Notes: generated by a model not told the origin, from the letters alone. Shown: positions 36,285 through 46,930, numbered from the stretch's first letter. The stretch: 64,000 nucleotides of DNA from Mesostigma viride (GCA_009746045.1 RPFO01000231.1:2221900-2285899), one strand, 5' to 3'. Translations and numbers: made by a program.

Positions 36285-36995
36285 ATGACGTCCACCATCG
36301 TCCTGTTTGAGGATTTCGACCCCTCCAAGATCGTATACCGCGACCCCAAGCGCACGGCCTCGGGAGGGCTGTCCGTGTACGTGAACTACATGAAGGATGG
36401 GAAGGAAATTCCCATCCGCATCCAGACCCCGAGGATGCGCGCGCCGTTCGGGATAAGCCACTTTGAGGCCAAGACACCCGGCACCACCGCCCCGCCCAAG
36501 TACACGCTGGACCTGAGCATGGATGGGCACTACGACCCCGCCAGCGACACGGGCATTTTTTACAAGAAGTGGGTGGAGTTTGACGACCTCAACAAGGACA
36601 CCTCCGTGGAGAAGAGCACTGCCTGGTTTGGCAAAAAACTGAGCCGCGAGTTCGTGGACGAGCTCTACACCTCCGCCATCAAACCCTCCAAAAAGGAGCA
36701 GTACCCTCCCACCTTCAAGTGCTCGGTGCCCTTCCGCAACAACAAGTTCGATTGCCAGTTCTTCGACGAAGACAAGAAGCCCGTCACGGGGTTCGAGCTG
36801 GAGAAGGGCATGGAGGTGCAGACCATCGTGGAGATATCGCGCCTGTGGTTCATGGGCAAGAAGTTCGGGTGCACGCCCGTGCTGAAGCTGGTGCAGTTTT
36901 TCCCCAGCAACAGGATGCCGCTGGGGTACTCCTTCATCGAGAAGAGCAGTGATGAGGAAATGTCCAATAACTCGGACGAGGAGCCCTCGAACTGA
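36285..36995 (+). CDS. NCLDV-type putative ssDNA-binding protein (DUF5871-like)
   Basis: 236 residues beginning MTSTIVLFEDFDPSKIVYRD. Conserved blocks: GGLSVYVNYMKDGKEIPIRI followed by QTPRMRAPFGISHFE, then YTLDLSMDG and TGIFYKKWVEFDD, and MEVQTIVEISRLWFMGKKFG. The pattern [VI]-x-[IL]-Q-[TS]-P-x-[ML]-x-[AV]-P-[FY]-G is characteristic of a family found in algal large DNA viruses and proposed to bind single-stranded DNA; I assign it from memory of that family. The C-terminal tail is acidic (DEEMSNNSDEEP), as in many SSB-like proteins. It sits among other virus-like genes. Confidence 0.65.
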   Translation: MTSTIVLFEDFDPSKIVYRDPKRTASGGLSVYVNYMKDGKEIPIRIQTPRMRAPFGISHFEAKTPGTTAPPKYTLDLSMDGHYDPASDTGIFYKKWVEFDDLNKDTSVEKSTAWFGKKLSREFVDELYTSAIKPSKKEQYPPTFKCSVPFRNNKFDCQFFDEDKKPVTGFELEKGMEVQTIVEISRLWFMGKKFGCTPVLKLVQFFPSNRMPLGYSFIEKSSDEEMSNNSDEEPSN

Positions 36996-37116
36996 CTCTC
37001 CTTTGTATAAAAACTATTGACCATTGAAATAAAGTTGAACCGTGAATTACAATCCTTCCAAAGTGTGTGTTGTGTCTGGAAAATTAATCGCAGGTGTTGT
37101 TGATACCTTCTCTGAT

Positions 37117-38778
37117 ATGGAGCGCAGGGGAAGGACGATGGATGACGCGATCGATCTGTCGATGCTAGATGACATAGACGACGAAGACATAGAAATACTG
37201 CGGGAGTGGCCGGCTGGGTTGCAAAGTAGGAGGACCCGGCGTCGAACGGACAGAGCGTCCGACGAAGGGCGCGGAAGTGGTGGGACTGAGCGCAACGTGC
37301 AGAACAGCGCAATGAGGTTGGAAGGCGGGGATGGTGTCGACGCGATCGTGGCGAGCACGCACAACCTTGTGACCACTCTGGCCGGGCCGGACCCGCCAGC
37401 TCGCCGGACAGAAGCGGGGCCTTCTACCCGGGAAGCGGGGCCTTCCAACCAGGAGGTTCTAGATCGCGATCCTGGCAAACTACGAATCATCCCGCCAGAG
37501 CTGATGCGAGATGAGGAATTTCGAGAGGCTCTTCACAGCAGTGTCTTAAACGACGCCGGCATCCCCGCACTGCACAGAAGGCCCTCTGACCCGCCGCAGG
37601 GCTCCAGGGCCAAGTCCAAGACTCCTGATAGTCAAGATGTGCTCGCGGCCGCTGCGACCTTTAACGAGATGGTTACGAATGCCGCTGATCGCGTGGACTA
37701 CAAGTGGAGAGGTGACTCGGTCCGTCCGGTCGATGTGCAGTATCGGAGGACCGGGGATGGTCTGCAGATTCTAGTCAAGTTTAACAAGAACGATCCCGAC
37801 TTCACACCCTGGCTGTTGGTAGCCAAGAGTAGGGCTCTTCATGAGAATGGCATATCTGCCCTGGGCCTATACATGGACAATATTGTGTATCCGACCATGC
37901 GCTTGGGGGCATACATCGGACGCATCATTGGATGCAACTCGGGGACTACTGCCGTGGATGCTCTGGATACCGAAAGCGAGTTGCTGGGGAGATTGCGGGA
38001 GAAGATTTCGGATTACAAGGAACAAAATGATAAGTATCTGGACCTCAGCTACCAAATGGAACTGTGTGGCGGAGATGCCGCTATGGTGGTAGACGGTTCG
38101 CGTCCCGGAATCGGAAAGGGGACGGCGCTCGGGAACACGTACGTGCCCTATAACAATATCGACTACCCCGGCCTCTACCTGCATATGGCCAACGACCCTA
38201 GGGGTCTCAAGGTGGGTGGTACTGGGGAGTTGTACTACCAACCCAATTGCTCCTTACAGGACGCCGGGCTTATGGCCGAAGAAATGATCTACAAAGGAGA
38301 GGAGATTCTGTGGAAGTACGACGGCACGGAGGTGTGCGAGATTGATGGCGTCATGCAACCTAGAAAGAGAGAGAGAGAGAGAGATAAAGAGAAAGAGAAA
38401 AAGAGAGAGAGAGAGAGAGAGTGTTCGTACATTCACGGTATGATGATCAACCTGAGCGAGTTGAGGGACTTGAGGGACCCCCGCATCGCCGAGAAAGATA
38501 AGGCGAGGATACGGGCGAATAGGAGTGAGCGAGCAAAGGCGGACAAGGCCGTTTCTCTTGCGGGCATTCAAGAGACGTTGGCGCGAATCAAGCACGTCAA
38601 CACACAGCGCGACATTCGGAGACAGCTGCTATCCGGAGGCGGTCCAGCGCGCAACGACGGGAGACAGCGCAGAGAGGCGTCCCTGCCCAAGCCCCCCTTG
38701 CCTAACATACAACTGGACGCGATTGACATTGAGGACTTGACCAAAATCGACCCAGGCTTGCGGGATCTGTTGAATTAA
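37117..38778 (+). CDS. SET-like domain protein with an internal GA-microsatellite insertion
   Basis: 553 residues from MERRGRTMDDAIDLSMLDDI; the frame is open to 37042. The N-terminal about 170 residues are disordered. A region at about 245-440 resembles SET methyltransferases: GISALGLYMDNIVYPTMRLG then AYIGRIIG, later YLHMANDPRG in the position of the NHSC/pseudoknot, YYQPNCSLQ, and MIYKGEEILWKYDG as the GEEL-x-x-x-Y motif. In SET enzymes these bind S-adenosylmethionine and methylate lysines; here NHSC is altered, so catalysis is doubtful. An RKRERERERDKEKEKK segment from GA repeats (38365-38420) is in frame. The C-terminus is basic and helical. A SET protein next to a MYND protein in one viral block suggests chromatin manipulation. 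Confidence 0.55.
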   Translation: MERRGRTMDDAIDLSMLDDIDDEDIEILREWPAGLQSRRTRRRTDRASDEGRGSGGTERNVQNSAMRLEGGDGVDAIVASTHNLVTTLAGPDPPARRTEAGPSTREAGPSNQEVLDRDPGKLRIIPPELMRDEEFREALHSSVLNDAGIPALHRRPSDPPQGSRAKSKTPDSQDVLAAAATFNEMVTNAADRVDYKWRGDSVRPVDVQYRRTGDGLQILVKFNKNDPDFTPWLLVAKSRALHENGISALGLYMDNIVYPTMRLGAYIGRIIGCNSGTTAVDALDTESELLGRLREKISDYKEQNDKYLDLSYQMELCGGDAAMVVDGSRPGIGKGTALGNTYVPYNNIDYPGLYLHMANDPRGLKVGGTGELYYQPNCSLQDAGLMAEEMIYKGEEILWKYDGTEVCEIDGVMQPRKRERERDKEKEKKRERERECSYIHGMMINLSELRDLRDPRIAEKDKARIRANRSERAKADKAVSLAGIQETLARIKHVNTQRDIRRQLLSGGGPARNDGRQRREASLPKPPLPNIQLDAIDIEDLTKIDPGLRDLLN

Positions 38779-38814
38779 AGAAATAATCTCTGATGCAACT
38801 AGTATACGCCGATC

Positions 38815-39261
38815 ATGTCTTCCGGATACTGCAACGCCATCGTCGACAGCAGCGAGGAGTACGTGGGTGTCCTGTCCCGTCCAGAAGTGTTTGACGGCAT
38901 CTGTGGGGACGAGGCCTTCCAGAGTCTCCAGTCCGCCATGAACGGGAACATGGGGACGGCCACCACCCTCATCCCCGCGAGCCAGTACGACCTCAAGTTT
39001 GGAATGGACACGCGGCAGAGGGAGTACCTCCTCAACCATGGCAGCACGTTCGAAGACCAGCTGGCTTTCGGGTCGGAGCGCCTGCCCGCCCCCGCGGACG
39101 TCGTGGGCGCCACTCTTGACGATTACAAGGTTGGCGTGGGCTACATCACCAGCAACAGCAAGGACTTCCCCGTATCGGACATCCAGACGCTGCGGCCCTA
39201 CATCCCGGCGCCCGTGAGCACCGACAACTGGGGCTCCATAGGCGTGTCCGCGGTTCATTAG
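38815..39261 (+). CDS. Unknown 148-residue protein
   Basis: MSSGYCNAIVDSSEEYVGVL ... GISV-free, soluble, mildly acidic, with a C-terminus ending GSIGVSAVH. No transmembrane segment or motif recognised. It is the last gene of the + cluster, and the dispersed GTCGCCCACGTGGG repeat begins 30 bp after its stop, marking the right edge of the virus-like block. Confidence 0.55.
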   Translation: MSSGYCNAIVDSSEEYVGVLSRPEVFDGICGDEAFQSLQSAMNGNMGTATTLIPASQYDLKFGMDTRQREYLLNHGSTFEDQLAFGSERLPAPADVVGATLDDYKVGVGYITSNSKDFPVSDIQTLRPYIPAPVSTDNWGSIGVSAVH

Positions 39262-39289
39262 GCCGCCGCGGGGTGGAGGATCGGGTTGC

Positions 39290-39480
39290 ATCCACATCGG
39301 GGCGTGCGCACCCGTGACATCCGATCATGTGTCGCCCACGTGGGTGTCGCCCAGGACCCACGATGGGCCTGGACCCATCGTCTATGGATGGATGACCGGC
39401 AGATCGATCAGCTCGATGGACGGTCACATCACTGATCCCGGCCGATGACGGGACCCATCGTGGGTGTCGCCCACGTGGAT
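39290..39480. repeat. Right-edge dispersed GTCGCCCACGTGG repeat
   Basis: Three TGTCGCCCACGTGG or GTGTCGCCCA segments and GACCCATCGTGGG or close variants. Shared in direct and inverted parts with 29270-29405 and related to 24140-24300. Confidence 0.75.
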
Positions 39481-39670
39481 GGCCATCTTTGGGAGGGACC
39501 CAGCGGGCTTGGGACCAGGGGGGGATATTTATTATTATCCGCCCTGGTGGTGCCGGGAGGATCCTGGATATTCTTAAAGATACTTATAGTAGCTTTAGAT
39601 ATTATTTTCCCTGGCAAAATACCCTCTCAAAGTTTGAAGTGCCAGAATACAGCCGGTGTCAAAACCTAAC

Positions 39671-39706
39671 AGCCCCTGTCACCACCAAGGTGATGGGGGC
39701 TTTTTT
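39671..39706 (+). other. GC-rich hairpin followed by T6
   Basis: AGCCCCTGTCACC pairs with GGTGATGGGGGCT across a short loop and is followed by TTTTTT. It resembles a bacterial intrinsic terminator but lies in eukaryotic AT-rich intergenic sequence. An RNA polymerase III stop or chance hairpin is equally possible. The rest of 39480-40030 holds nothing identifiable. Confidence 0.4.
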
Positions 39707-40029
39707 ACGTTAGGATCCACAGGGCGGAGCCTATTTCTACCCTGGTTATATGCCCAATATAAACCAGCCAATCAGATGGGGACACGTGGCACTCTGCCGG
39801 GTGTACAGGGGGGTAATAAATGTACTAACTTTATTCAGTTTATTTATATTATATCCCCACCCCCTGGAAATAACCAGGGTTGGGGGTATTCTCAGGGGTT
39901 GAGACGGGTTTCTGGCTGGGTCTCCCTCAGGTGCTGAGAAATGCAGCCCAGGTGTTAATAAATAGTATCCTGGGACCCTGTCAGGTGCTTCTGGGACCCT
40001 GAAAGGGGGTTGGATTAGGAAAAAGTTGC

Positions 40030-40560
40030 TCAGTGGGAGGGGAACATGCGATGGAATGGATGGTGTATTAAGCTATCTAGGTCCTAGTTACAGGGTTGTG
40101 GGCACCGCGGCCCGAATCGCTATGAATGCCATACGCGGTCACACGCGGAGCCCCCACTGACTTGGGGGTGGTCTCCTTCATCACTACTTGCCATCTATCC
40201 TTGCGTACCATCTGCCGCGATATTACAGACAAACCAGGAGGCTGCCCGGGTGTGAGCGCCTAGGTCTAGGGTAGCACATGTCCATGCCCGGAGTCTATCT
40301 CGAAAAGTCCACGGGCGGCGGCCCGGCCGCGCGCGGCCTGGGGCACGCCAGGTGAGGACATATCGCCCAGGCTGGGCGGGCTTGGTGCCAGCTAGTCTAT
40401 CGGATGTGTCTACCTGATCTGTGCGGGCCAGGTGCCCGGCTAGGCCCAGGCGCCTGTGCCTAAGAATGTGGGAAACATAGGGCAAATCAGCGTACAAATC
40501 CTCATTATACTAATGTGCAAACCAAAGGGGATGTGAAGGGCCTTGCGCAGCATCTGGGTG
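40030..40560 (-). mobile_element. LINE 3' end (RT C-terminus), minus orientation
   Basis: The minus strand encodes LPYVSHILRHRRLGLAGHLA then RTDQVDT, followed by GRYVLTW and PWTFRDRL, the usual tail of this window's LINE ORF2. It is about 95% like 19.95-20.55 kb. Confidence 0.75.
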
Positions 40561-41026
40561 ACGGGGGCCATGGGCGGAAAGAAACTCGGCACCAAGGTTG
40601 GCGACAGCCTTGGTGGCCAGGTTTAATTAATTAATTGGTGGCCAGGTAGGAGGTGTGGGGGCAACACCTTGTGTTCGAGTATGCTGGGCCCCCAGCATGG
40701 TGATACAATTGCCATTTAACTAATTGATAATGATGTGCACTGAGCTTGAAGGTGTGGTATAGGCTGTCCGTGTAAAGCCCTAGCACACAAAAATGTACAA
40801 TCAATGTTTCTCTAGCTTGCTGGGAACGAAATCCAATGGACCAAAACCAAGAAATGTATTTGTTGAGCTTTACCCATTATATATATTAAAAATATAATTA
40901 CTTACAGCAGAGTGAAAGCACTCGATCAAACCAAAGCAAACGCCCAGCTATAAACCTATATACAGAGCCATGTCAAAGCTCTATACTACGATAAGATCGC
41001 CAATGGAAACGCCTAACGGGAGGAAC
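40561..41026. other. No supported gene
   Basis: AT-rich sequence. 40650-40850 is about 85-90% similar to 41815-42010 (CAACACCTTGTGTTCGAGTA etc.), a dispersed repeat of unknown class. Confidence 0.5.
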
Positions 41027-41790
41027 CTAATAGCCCTGCTGCACCGCAAAATCAGCCCGCGTACAGCGGAGCATGATGTTAGCCATGGCCCGAGTCAGCG
41101 CCACCGACAAGCGCTGACGCCAATATGACGTCCAGGTCCGCGCCGACCATGGGGCCCGCTGGCCCTCCAGGTCCAGCCGGTCCTCCCGGAGCCGGCAACA
41201 CTCCTTGAAGAAGGCGGAGGTCAGGGGCCCCATGGCCCCAAACTCCTCCAGGACAAAGGGCACCACACGATGGTGCCCGACGTCGCCGTAGGCCAGGAGC
41301 TTGGCCCGCTCCGCCCGGTCCGCCGTGTAACCTGCCGTGAGGGAGGCCCCAGCCACGTGGCTAAGAGCCAAGGGCCGCGCCACCGAAACGTCAATAAGCA
41401 GATGCCGGCCACCCCCCTCAAAGTCCAGCACCACGATGTCAGGCCGGTGGATATATAGGCCCATTTTATATATGACGCGTGGACGGGCTCAAAGGGGACC
41501 GACCTGCCGTAGGTAGCGTAAGACTAGCCGCTTGTCACGAGGGTACTGCACCGGCCGGCCCTTTTTGTGCCAAGGCTGAGTTTGGTTCCATGCAGAGTGC
41601 AGGCGTAGGTAGCTTCTAACATACGTCACTAGACCTTGTACCTGCGCCAGCCACCAGGCGTGGCGCAACTGTGATGGGCAGTCAGTACACCTTGTACCTG
41701 CGCCACCCGGCAGGCCTGCGTGGCGCAATGTGAATGATTGTCAGTACTTACTTAGAGTGGTGTAGGGCACGTAGGGAGGCCTCTTTTCAG
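41027..41790 (-). mobile_element. Retroelement restriction-like endonuclease remnant
   Basis: Minus ORF 41027-41464 encodes HRPDIVVLDFEGGGRHLLID then VSVARPL, the R-P-D...D-x-[ST]-[VY] PD-(D/E)XK core of restriction-like endonucleases at the C-terminus of some non-LTR retroelements. Upstream, 41464-41728 contains CTDCPSQLRHAWWLAQVQG. The upstream part recurs at 18875-19260. Confidence 0.65.
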
Positions 41791-42039
41791 CTCCCACCCA
41801 CCCACCCACGCTGCTAAGAGGGGCAACACCTTGTGTTCGAGTATGCTGGGCCCCCAGCATGGTGCTACAATAACCACTTGATAATGATGTGCACTGAGTT
41901 TGAAGGTGTGGTATAGTAGGCTGTCCATATAAAGCCCTAGCACACAAAAATGTACAATAAATGTTTCTCTTGGTGGGAAGGAACTCCAATGGACCAAAAA
42001 CATGAAATGTATACTGTATCAAATTTAACTATCTGTATG

Positions 42040-42190
42040 AATTATAACATATCTCCGTGGGGAGCATATGTAACACATATCCCTGAGAAGCCTGGGCATA
42101 TGGTTTTTACTACATCCTAGGCTACACTACCTGCAGGTGGGGGATGTCAACAGCCACCTACTCTGGGTGCACGAGGTGCACCTGCACCAC
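42040..42190. repeat. Dispersed about 150-bp repeat (CTCCGTGGGGAGCATATGTA)
   Basis: Shared with 45360-45510 (direct) and 51310-51470 (inverted), with a short relative at 62325-62365. It runs from CTCCGTGGGGAG to GCACCTGCACCACCATG and is often next to a TTAATTAATTA tail, so it is probably a LINE-mobilised short element or UTR. Confidence 0.7.
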
Positions 42191-42199
42191 CATGATTAA

Positions 42200-43800
42200 T
42201 TAATTAGTTAATATAGAGACGTGACTGCATGCGTCACGTGAGCATAAGTCCTCAGTGCATGCATGGGAGGGGAACATGGGATGGAATGGAGGATGTAAGC
42301 TAACTATAGGTCCTAGTTACAGGGTTGTGCATTACAATGGGGCACCACGGCCCGAATCGCTATGAATGCACCATAGATAGGCGGTCACACGCGGATGAGC
42401 CCCCACAGACTTGGGGGTGGTCTCCTTCATCACTACTTGCCATCTATTCTTGCGTACCATCTGCATCCATATTACAGACAAACCAGGAGGCTGCCCGGCC
42501 GGGTGTGACGGCCCGTCTCGTCTAGGGTAGCACATGTTTATGCCTAGTCTATCACGGAAAGTCCACGGGTGCCGGTCGGCCCTGCCGCGCGCGGCCTGCC
42601 CATGCAGGGCACGCCAGGATGTATCATACCTGAAAGGTCTGGCATGGGGTAAAAACTGCTCCACCCCCGCTCGCACCTCCCTGCTCTTTTGTCGGCGCGC
42701 ACGGCGCACCCCCCTAGTCCTTGCCACGTACCTTCAATGCTCGCACACTACAGCCACGTTGAGATTAATTAATGTATTATAATGTATTATAATGTATAAT
42801 TAATGTAGACGTGACTGTGTCACGTGAAGCATAAGTCCTCATGTGGGAGGGGAACATGTGATGGAATGGATTAATTAATTAACTAAAAATACACGTGACT
42901 GCATGGGATGGAATGGATGATGCTAGCTACTATCTAGTTCCTAGTTACAGGGTTGTGGCCTTGTGGGCACCACGGCCCGAATCGCTATGAATGCCAAACT
43001 GGGTCACACGCGGAGCCTCCGCAGACTTGGTGGTCTCCTTCATCACTACTTGCCATCTATCCTTGCGAACCATCTGCCTCCATTAAGGCCCCATTAATAG
43101 ACACGTGACTGCATCACGTGAGCATAATAATACTGCGCTGGTTGTCTCCTTGATAAGTCCTCAGTGGGAGGGGAACATCAGTGGGATGGAATGGATTATG
43201 TAAGCTATCTAGGTCCTAGTTACAGGGTTGTGGGCACCACGGCCTTGATTGCTATGAATGCCATACGCGGTCACACGCGGATCTACCTCCATACTACAGA
43301 CCAGGAGCTAGGCTGCCCGGGTGTGAGCCCGTCTCGCCTAGGCGGGTATAGCACATGTCCGGCATGCCTAGCCTATCACGGAAAGTCCACGGGTGGTGGC
43401 CCTGCCGTGAGCAGCCTGCATGGGTCACCGCACGCCAGGTGAGGTCAGAACGTCCGGACTGGGCGGGCTTGGTGCCCGCTGAGCTATCCATAGTGTCTAC
43501 CTGATCGATCTGTACGTGCGGGCTATAGGTGCCCGGCTATGCCCAGGCGCCTGACAGTGCCTAAGAATGTGGGAAACATAGTAGGGCAAATCAGCGTACA
43601 AACAAATCCTCCCTGCTAACGTGCAAACCAAAGGGGATATTAAGGGCTGGCAGTGCGCAGCATCTTGGCCGTGACGGTGCCGTCGAGTCACTTCTCCATG
43701 CAGCTCCTGCGTCAGTGTCCAGGTCTAGGTGCCGTAGGTCAGGATCGTCAGAATGACGACCTGGAAGAGGTCACGCTTGACGATCCGGGGTAGGGCAGGG
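42200..43800 (-). mobile_element. Cluster of nested minus-oriented LINE 3' ends
   Basis: The tail/UTR segment (CACGTGACTGCRTCACGTGA, then GGGAGGGGAACAT, then CCACGGCCCGAATCGCTATG) restarts at about 42210, 42805, 42880 and 43095. Each begins with AT-rich or TTAATTAA sequence, consistent with successive 3'-anchored insertions. 43290-43800 encodes the decayed RT C-terminus on the minus strand. Confidence 0.7.
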
Positions 43801-45330
43801 TTGCTCCACCAACGGCGGTGGTCATGGAGTTGCGCCCACGCCATGCCGATCCGTGTCGTCATGCAGGTCATCCTCGCAGTCGGGAAGCCAACTGCTGAGC
43901 AACTTGAAGCGGCCTGAAGTAGGGCAATTGACCTCAGTGTCGTCTAAGAGGCGGAGTGGGGGCGGGGGCCCGGCCAGGCCGAGATCGCCAGGGCCTCCGT
44001 TTTGGGGCTGATTTCTAGACCAACAGCCCGAGCCTAGAGCGCCAGGCCGGCAGTCCAGCCAAAGTTGCCAGGGCAGTCTGATTCCAGCTTCTCGATGAGC
44101 GTTCACGATGTCGTCGGCATAAATGAGGTCAGCTAGTAAAGTCTGTTTGTTGGTCAGCCCCCCTTGAATCCCCAAGCTCATTCGTGATCACTAGCCCAGG
44201 GGCACGGCCAGCCAGCAGAGCAAAGTGGGCACGTGCCTGCATGCATGGCGCATAACATAATCCACTGACAATAATAAACAGGTACGGCGACAGGACGCAA
44301 ACCTGCCAGACGCCGGTCTGCAGTGGACATGGCGGGGTAAAGCCCGGTGTTGAGTGCGCACCGAAGTGGCCGATCGAGTCACCCCTCATACACTGAGTCA
44401 TGGCAGCGTGCGGATCGATGACGGTATAATTGATCAGGGGAGTACGTGGGGACGCGCGCGAGCGCGAGCATGCAAGGACAGCCCATATAGAGGCTCTGGG
44501 CCCAGGGGACAGAATCATCTTGATGAAGTCGACGAAGATCAGGATATGGCGGGAAACTCACCACCAGGTTGCAGGAGAGCGATTTCCTCGAAGAGACGGC
44601 GCGCGACGAAGATGGCCATGATGTCAGTGTTGTGCCCAGGATGAACGCCCATTTGACTCTTCCCAAGGTGACGGTCGAGAGCAGAACGAAGGCGGTTGAG
44701 GATGATTCATGGGCATGAACAACTTGAGTGCGGCGCTCTGGATGCCTGAGACTGTCAGTCTCCTCGGTAGCTGGCAGGGTCGTCAGGGGAACCTTTGTTT
44801 TTGTACAGCATAATATGGTAGCGCTGTGCTGCCGGCCACTCAGGAATGGACGCGGCGCGTCGGCAAGCAGGATCCGGTTGCAGACGTCAAGCAGGAACCC
44901 CGTTAGCGCCGTCAGTTTGATTGACCGGGGCGGGGAGCTGGTCAGGTCCAACGGCGCCCGGCGTAGAAGCAGAGTAGCTTGGCGGCGGTGCTCAGCTCGA
45001 TCTCGGTGAACGGCGGTAGCTCGTTGGCGTCGGCCAGGAGTTCCGCCAGGGGCGGGTACGTGTATAGTCCTGCTCAGCGGCGGGCCAGGCAGCGTGGGCG
45101 GCCCAGGGACGCCCGCAGGCGGGCGGCCACCAGAGGCCGGCCAAGCAGCCGGGCGGAGGCGGCGGGCGGGGCGGCGAGCAGTCGGGACTGGGAGGCCACT
45201 GGTCAAGCTGCTGCTGCGGTGAGCCAGAGAGCGTCTGCGGCGCCGGCTGCGCGCTGCCGGCTGGCCGTTGGGCGTGGCGCAGGCGGATCCAGGCGTACTT
45301 GCCGTGCTGGTCCTTGAGCTTGAATTGACT
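43800..45330 (-). mobile_element. LINE reverse transcriptase remnant (minus)
   Basis: In several minus frames: FLLDVCNRILLADAPRPFLS, then IFVDFIKMILSPGPRAS, CVLSPYLFIIVSGLCYAPCM and DLIYADDIVNAHREA, i.e. RT palm motifs with the YADD box, broken by frameshifts. The 5' part (45.0-45.3 kb) has the QHGKYAWIRLRHAQRPAG segment also seen at 58.3 kb. Confidence 0.8.
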
Positions 45331-45983
45331 TGAATTGAATTGATCAAATTGAATCCGAACATAACTCCGTTGGGAGTATATCACATATTGGTAGCACATA
45401 TCCCTGAGAAGCCGGGTATATGGCTTTTAATACACTCTGGGCTACTTCCTGCAAGGGTAGGGTGTAAACTACACCTGCTCTGGGTGAAAAAGTGCACCTG
45501 CACGCCATGCACTATGACTATCCTAGCGCCTACCGAAAGGCGTGGGCATAGGGGGGGGAGATCATCATGGCTATACGAAGGCGAGCTATAGGGCATCATG
45601 CATTGGCTAGCTTCTCAGCAGAGAGTACTAACTCCCTGCATGGGCAAAGCATAACTAAATAAAGCTAGGCATCATCTGGTGTGTGGCACATCATAGGCAC
45701 ACATGCACATGACTAAATAATGCTCATGCATCAGCTGGTATTTAATTAATGCCTGTAGTAGGCGTACATGTACAAGGCCACGGTGGCTAGGCCTGACTAT
45801 TCTACACTACTACTGCTGTATTCCCCTAAGCTGGGGCGTCTGGAGTCGCTGGGGCCGCGGGGGTCGCGTGCCAGGGCTTGTTGTGGCCGACGTAGATATG
45901 GCCGCCCCCTTCCAGTACACCGGCTTCCCCGCCGTGGTCTGCCGGAGCTGGAGGTAGGTCGGCCATAGCTCCCGTCGCCGTTG
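45331..45983. other. Non-coding, repeat-derived
   Basis: 45360-45510 is the dispersed CTCCGTTGGGAG repeat. The remainder shows no gene. Confidence 0.5.
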
Positions 45984-46930
45984 TTACTGCGCCAGGGTCA
46001 AGTCATGGTCCAGGGTGAAGTGAGTCTTCTCGAGCCGCTTGCGGCGTCTGAGAAAAGAAATCTTGTCCGCCGGATTCTTGAAGGTGAGAAGAAGCGGGGG
46101 AGCCCCTGCCTTACCCCGCGCGCGGGGAACTGAAGGCGGTGGGCGCCGGACCAGCTTGATCTCACCAAGATCACGACCCATGCGACCAAGGATTTCTCTC
46201 TCAAACGCCTGGGCAAGCTTCTCGGAATTCTCACCTTCCTCCATGTCGAAGTTCTCGACGATGACGGGCTGCGCTTGGCGAGCCCGGCCTCCTCGCAGAG
46301 GTCGAGCATCTGCTGCTGGAGCTGTGCTGCGACAGCGGAGGTGGTGGAGGCCGGTGGTGTGATGCTCAGTAAGCATGTCCGCCCAGGTCTGAGTGGGAGG
46401 AGCAGCGCCAGCCGGGCCAGCGGGGGCTGGCTTGGCGGCAATCGGTCCTTCATCGCCTGGGCGGTGATGCCTGCGGTGTTTTGTTTGCAGGCACGCGATG
46501 GCGATGGCGGAGTCCTTGAGGCGCTGGTCGATGTCGCGGAGCTGGGCGGTGATGGCGTCGGAGGAGGGGGTGGTGGCGGTGGAGGCCGGAGGCAAGGAGG
46601 GTGGAGGTGGCGGTGGAGATGGTGGAGAGGAGGGGGAGCTCGGCAGCCAGCGTGCTGCCCATGGCCGCCACATCTGCAGCGAGGGGGCTTGGGCGAGGGC
46701 CTACGCTCCTTGTTATGCCATGCTCACATGGGTCTTATTGCACCCACAGATTGCCGGATCGTTAGCGTGTCGATCCGTTTAGTAGCTAGCGCGCCCGAGT
46801 GCAGCTGTGGCATGCCTTAGTTAGGCATGAAGGAGACTGGGGGTCTCTGCCCTTTCTCCTGTTGTGCACACACAGGGATTAAAAGCACTTCCGGGTGCTC
46901 CGTGACTCCCCAACGGGAGCACGTGTTTAA
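45984..46930. mobile_element. LINE copy with inverted ORF1 segment joined to a + oriented 3' UTR
   Basis: The minus ORF 45984-46673 encodes ORF1: QLRDIDQRLKDSAIAIACLQ, TQTWADMLTEHHT, VIVENFDMEEGENSEKLAQA and LLLTFKNPADKISFLRRRKR. From 46685 to 46930 the + strand is the LINE 3' UTR (GATTGCCGGATCGTTAGCGT through CCCCAACGGGAGCACGTG) with a TTTAATTAATT tail. An inverted 5' part joined to a normal 3' part is the signature of twin-primed reverse transcription. Confidence 0.7.

Noticed and set aside
39671-39706. Bacterial Rho-independent terminator
   Set aside because: The hairpin plus T tract fits in form, but it lies in eukaryotic intergenic DNA more than 400 bp beyond any gene; kept as an unexplained hairpin only.
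44379-45362. 327-codon minus ORF as an intact gene
   Set aside because: It strings together shifted frames of a decayed reverse transcriptase; RT motifs appear in other frames of the same segment.
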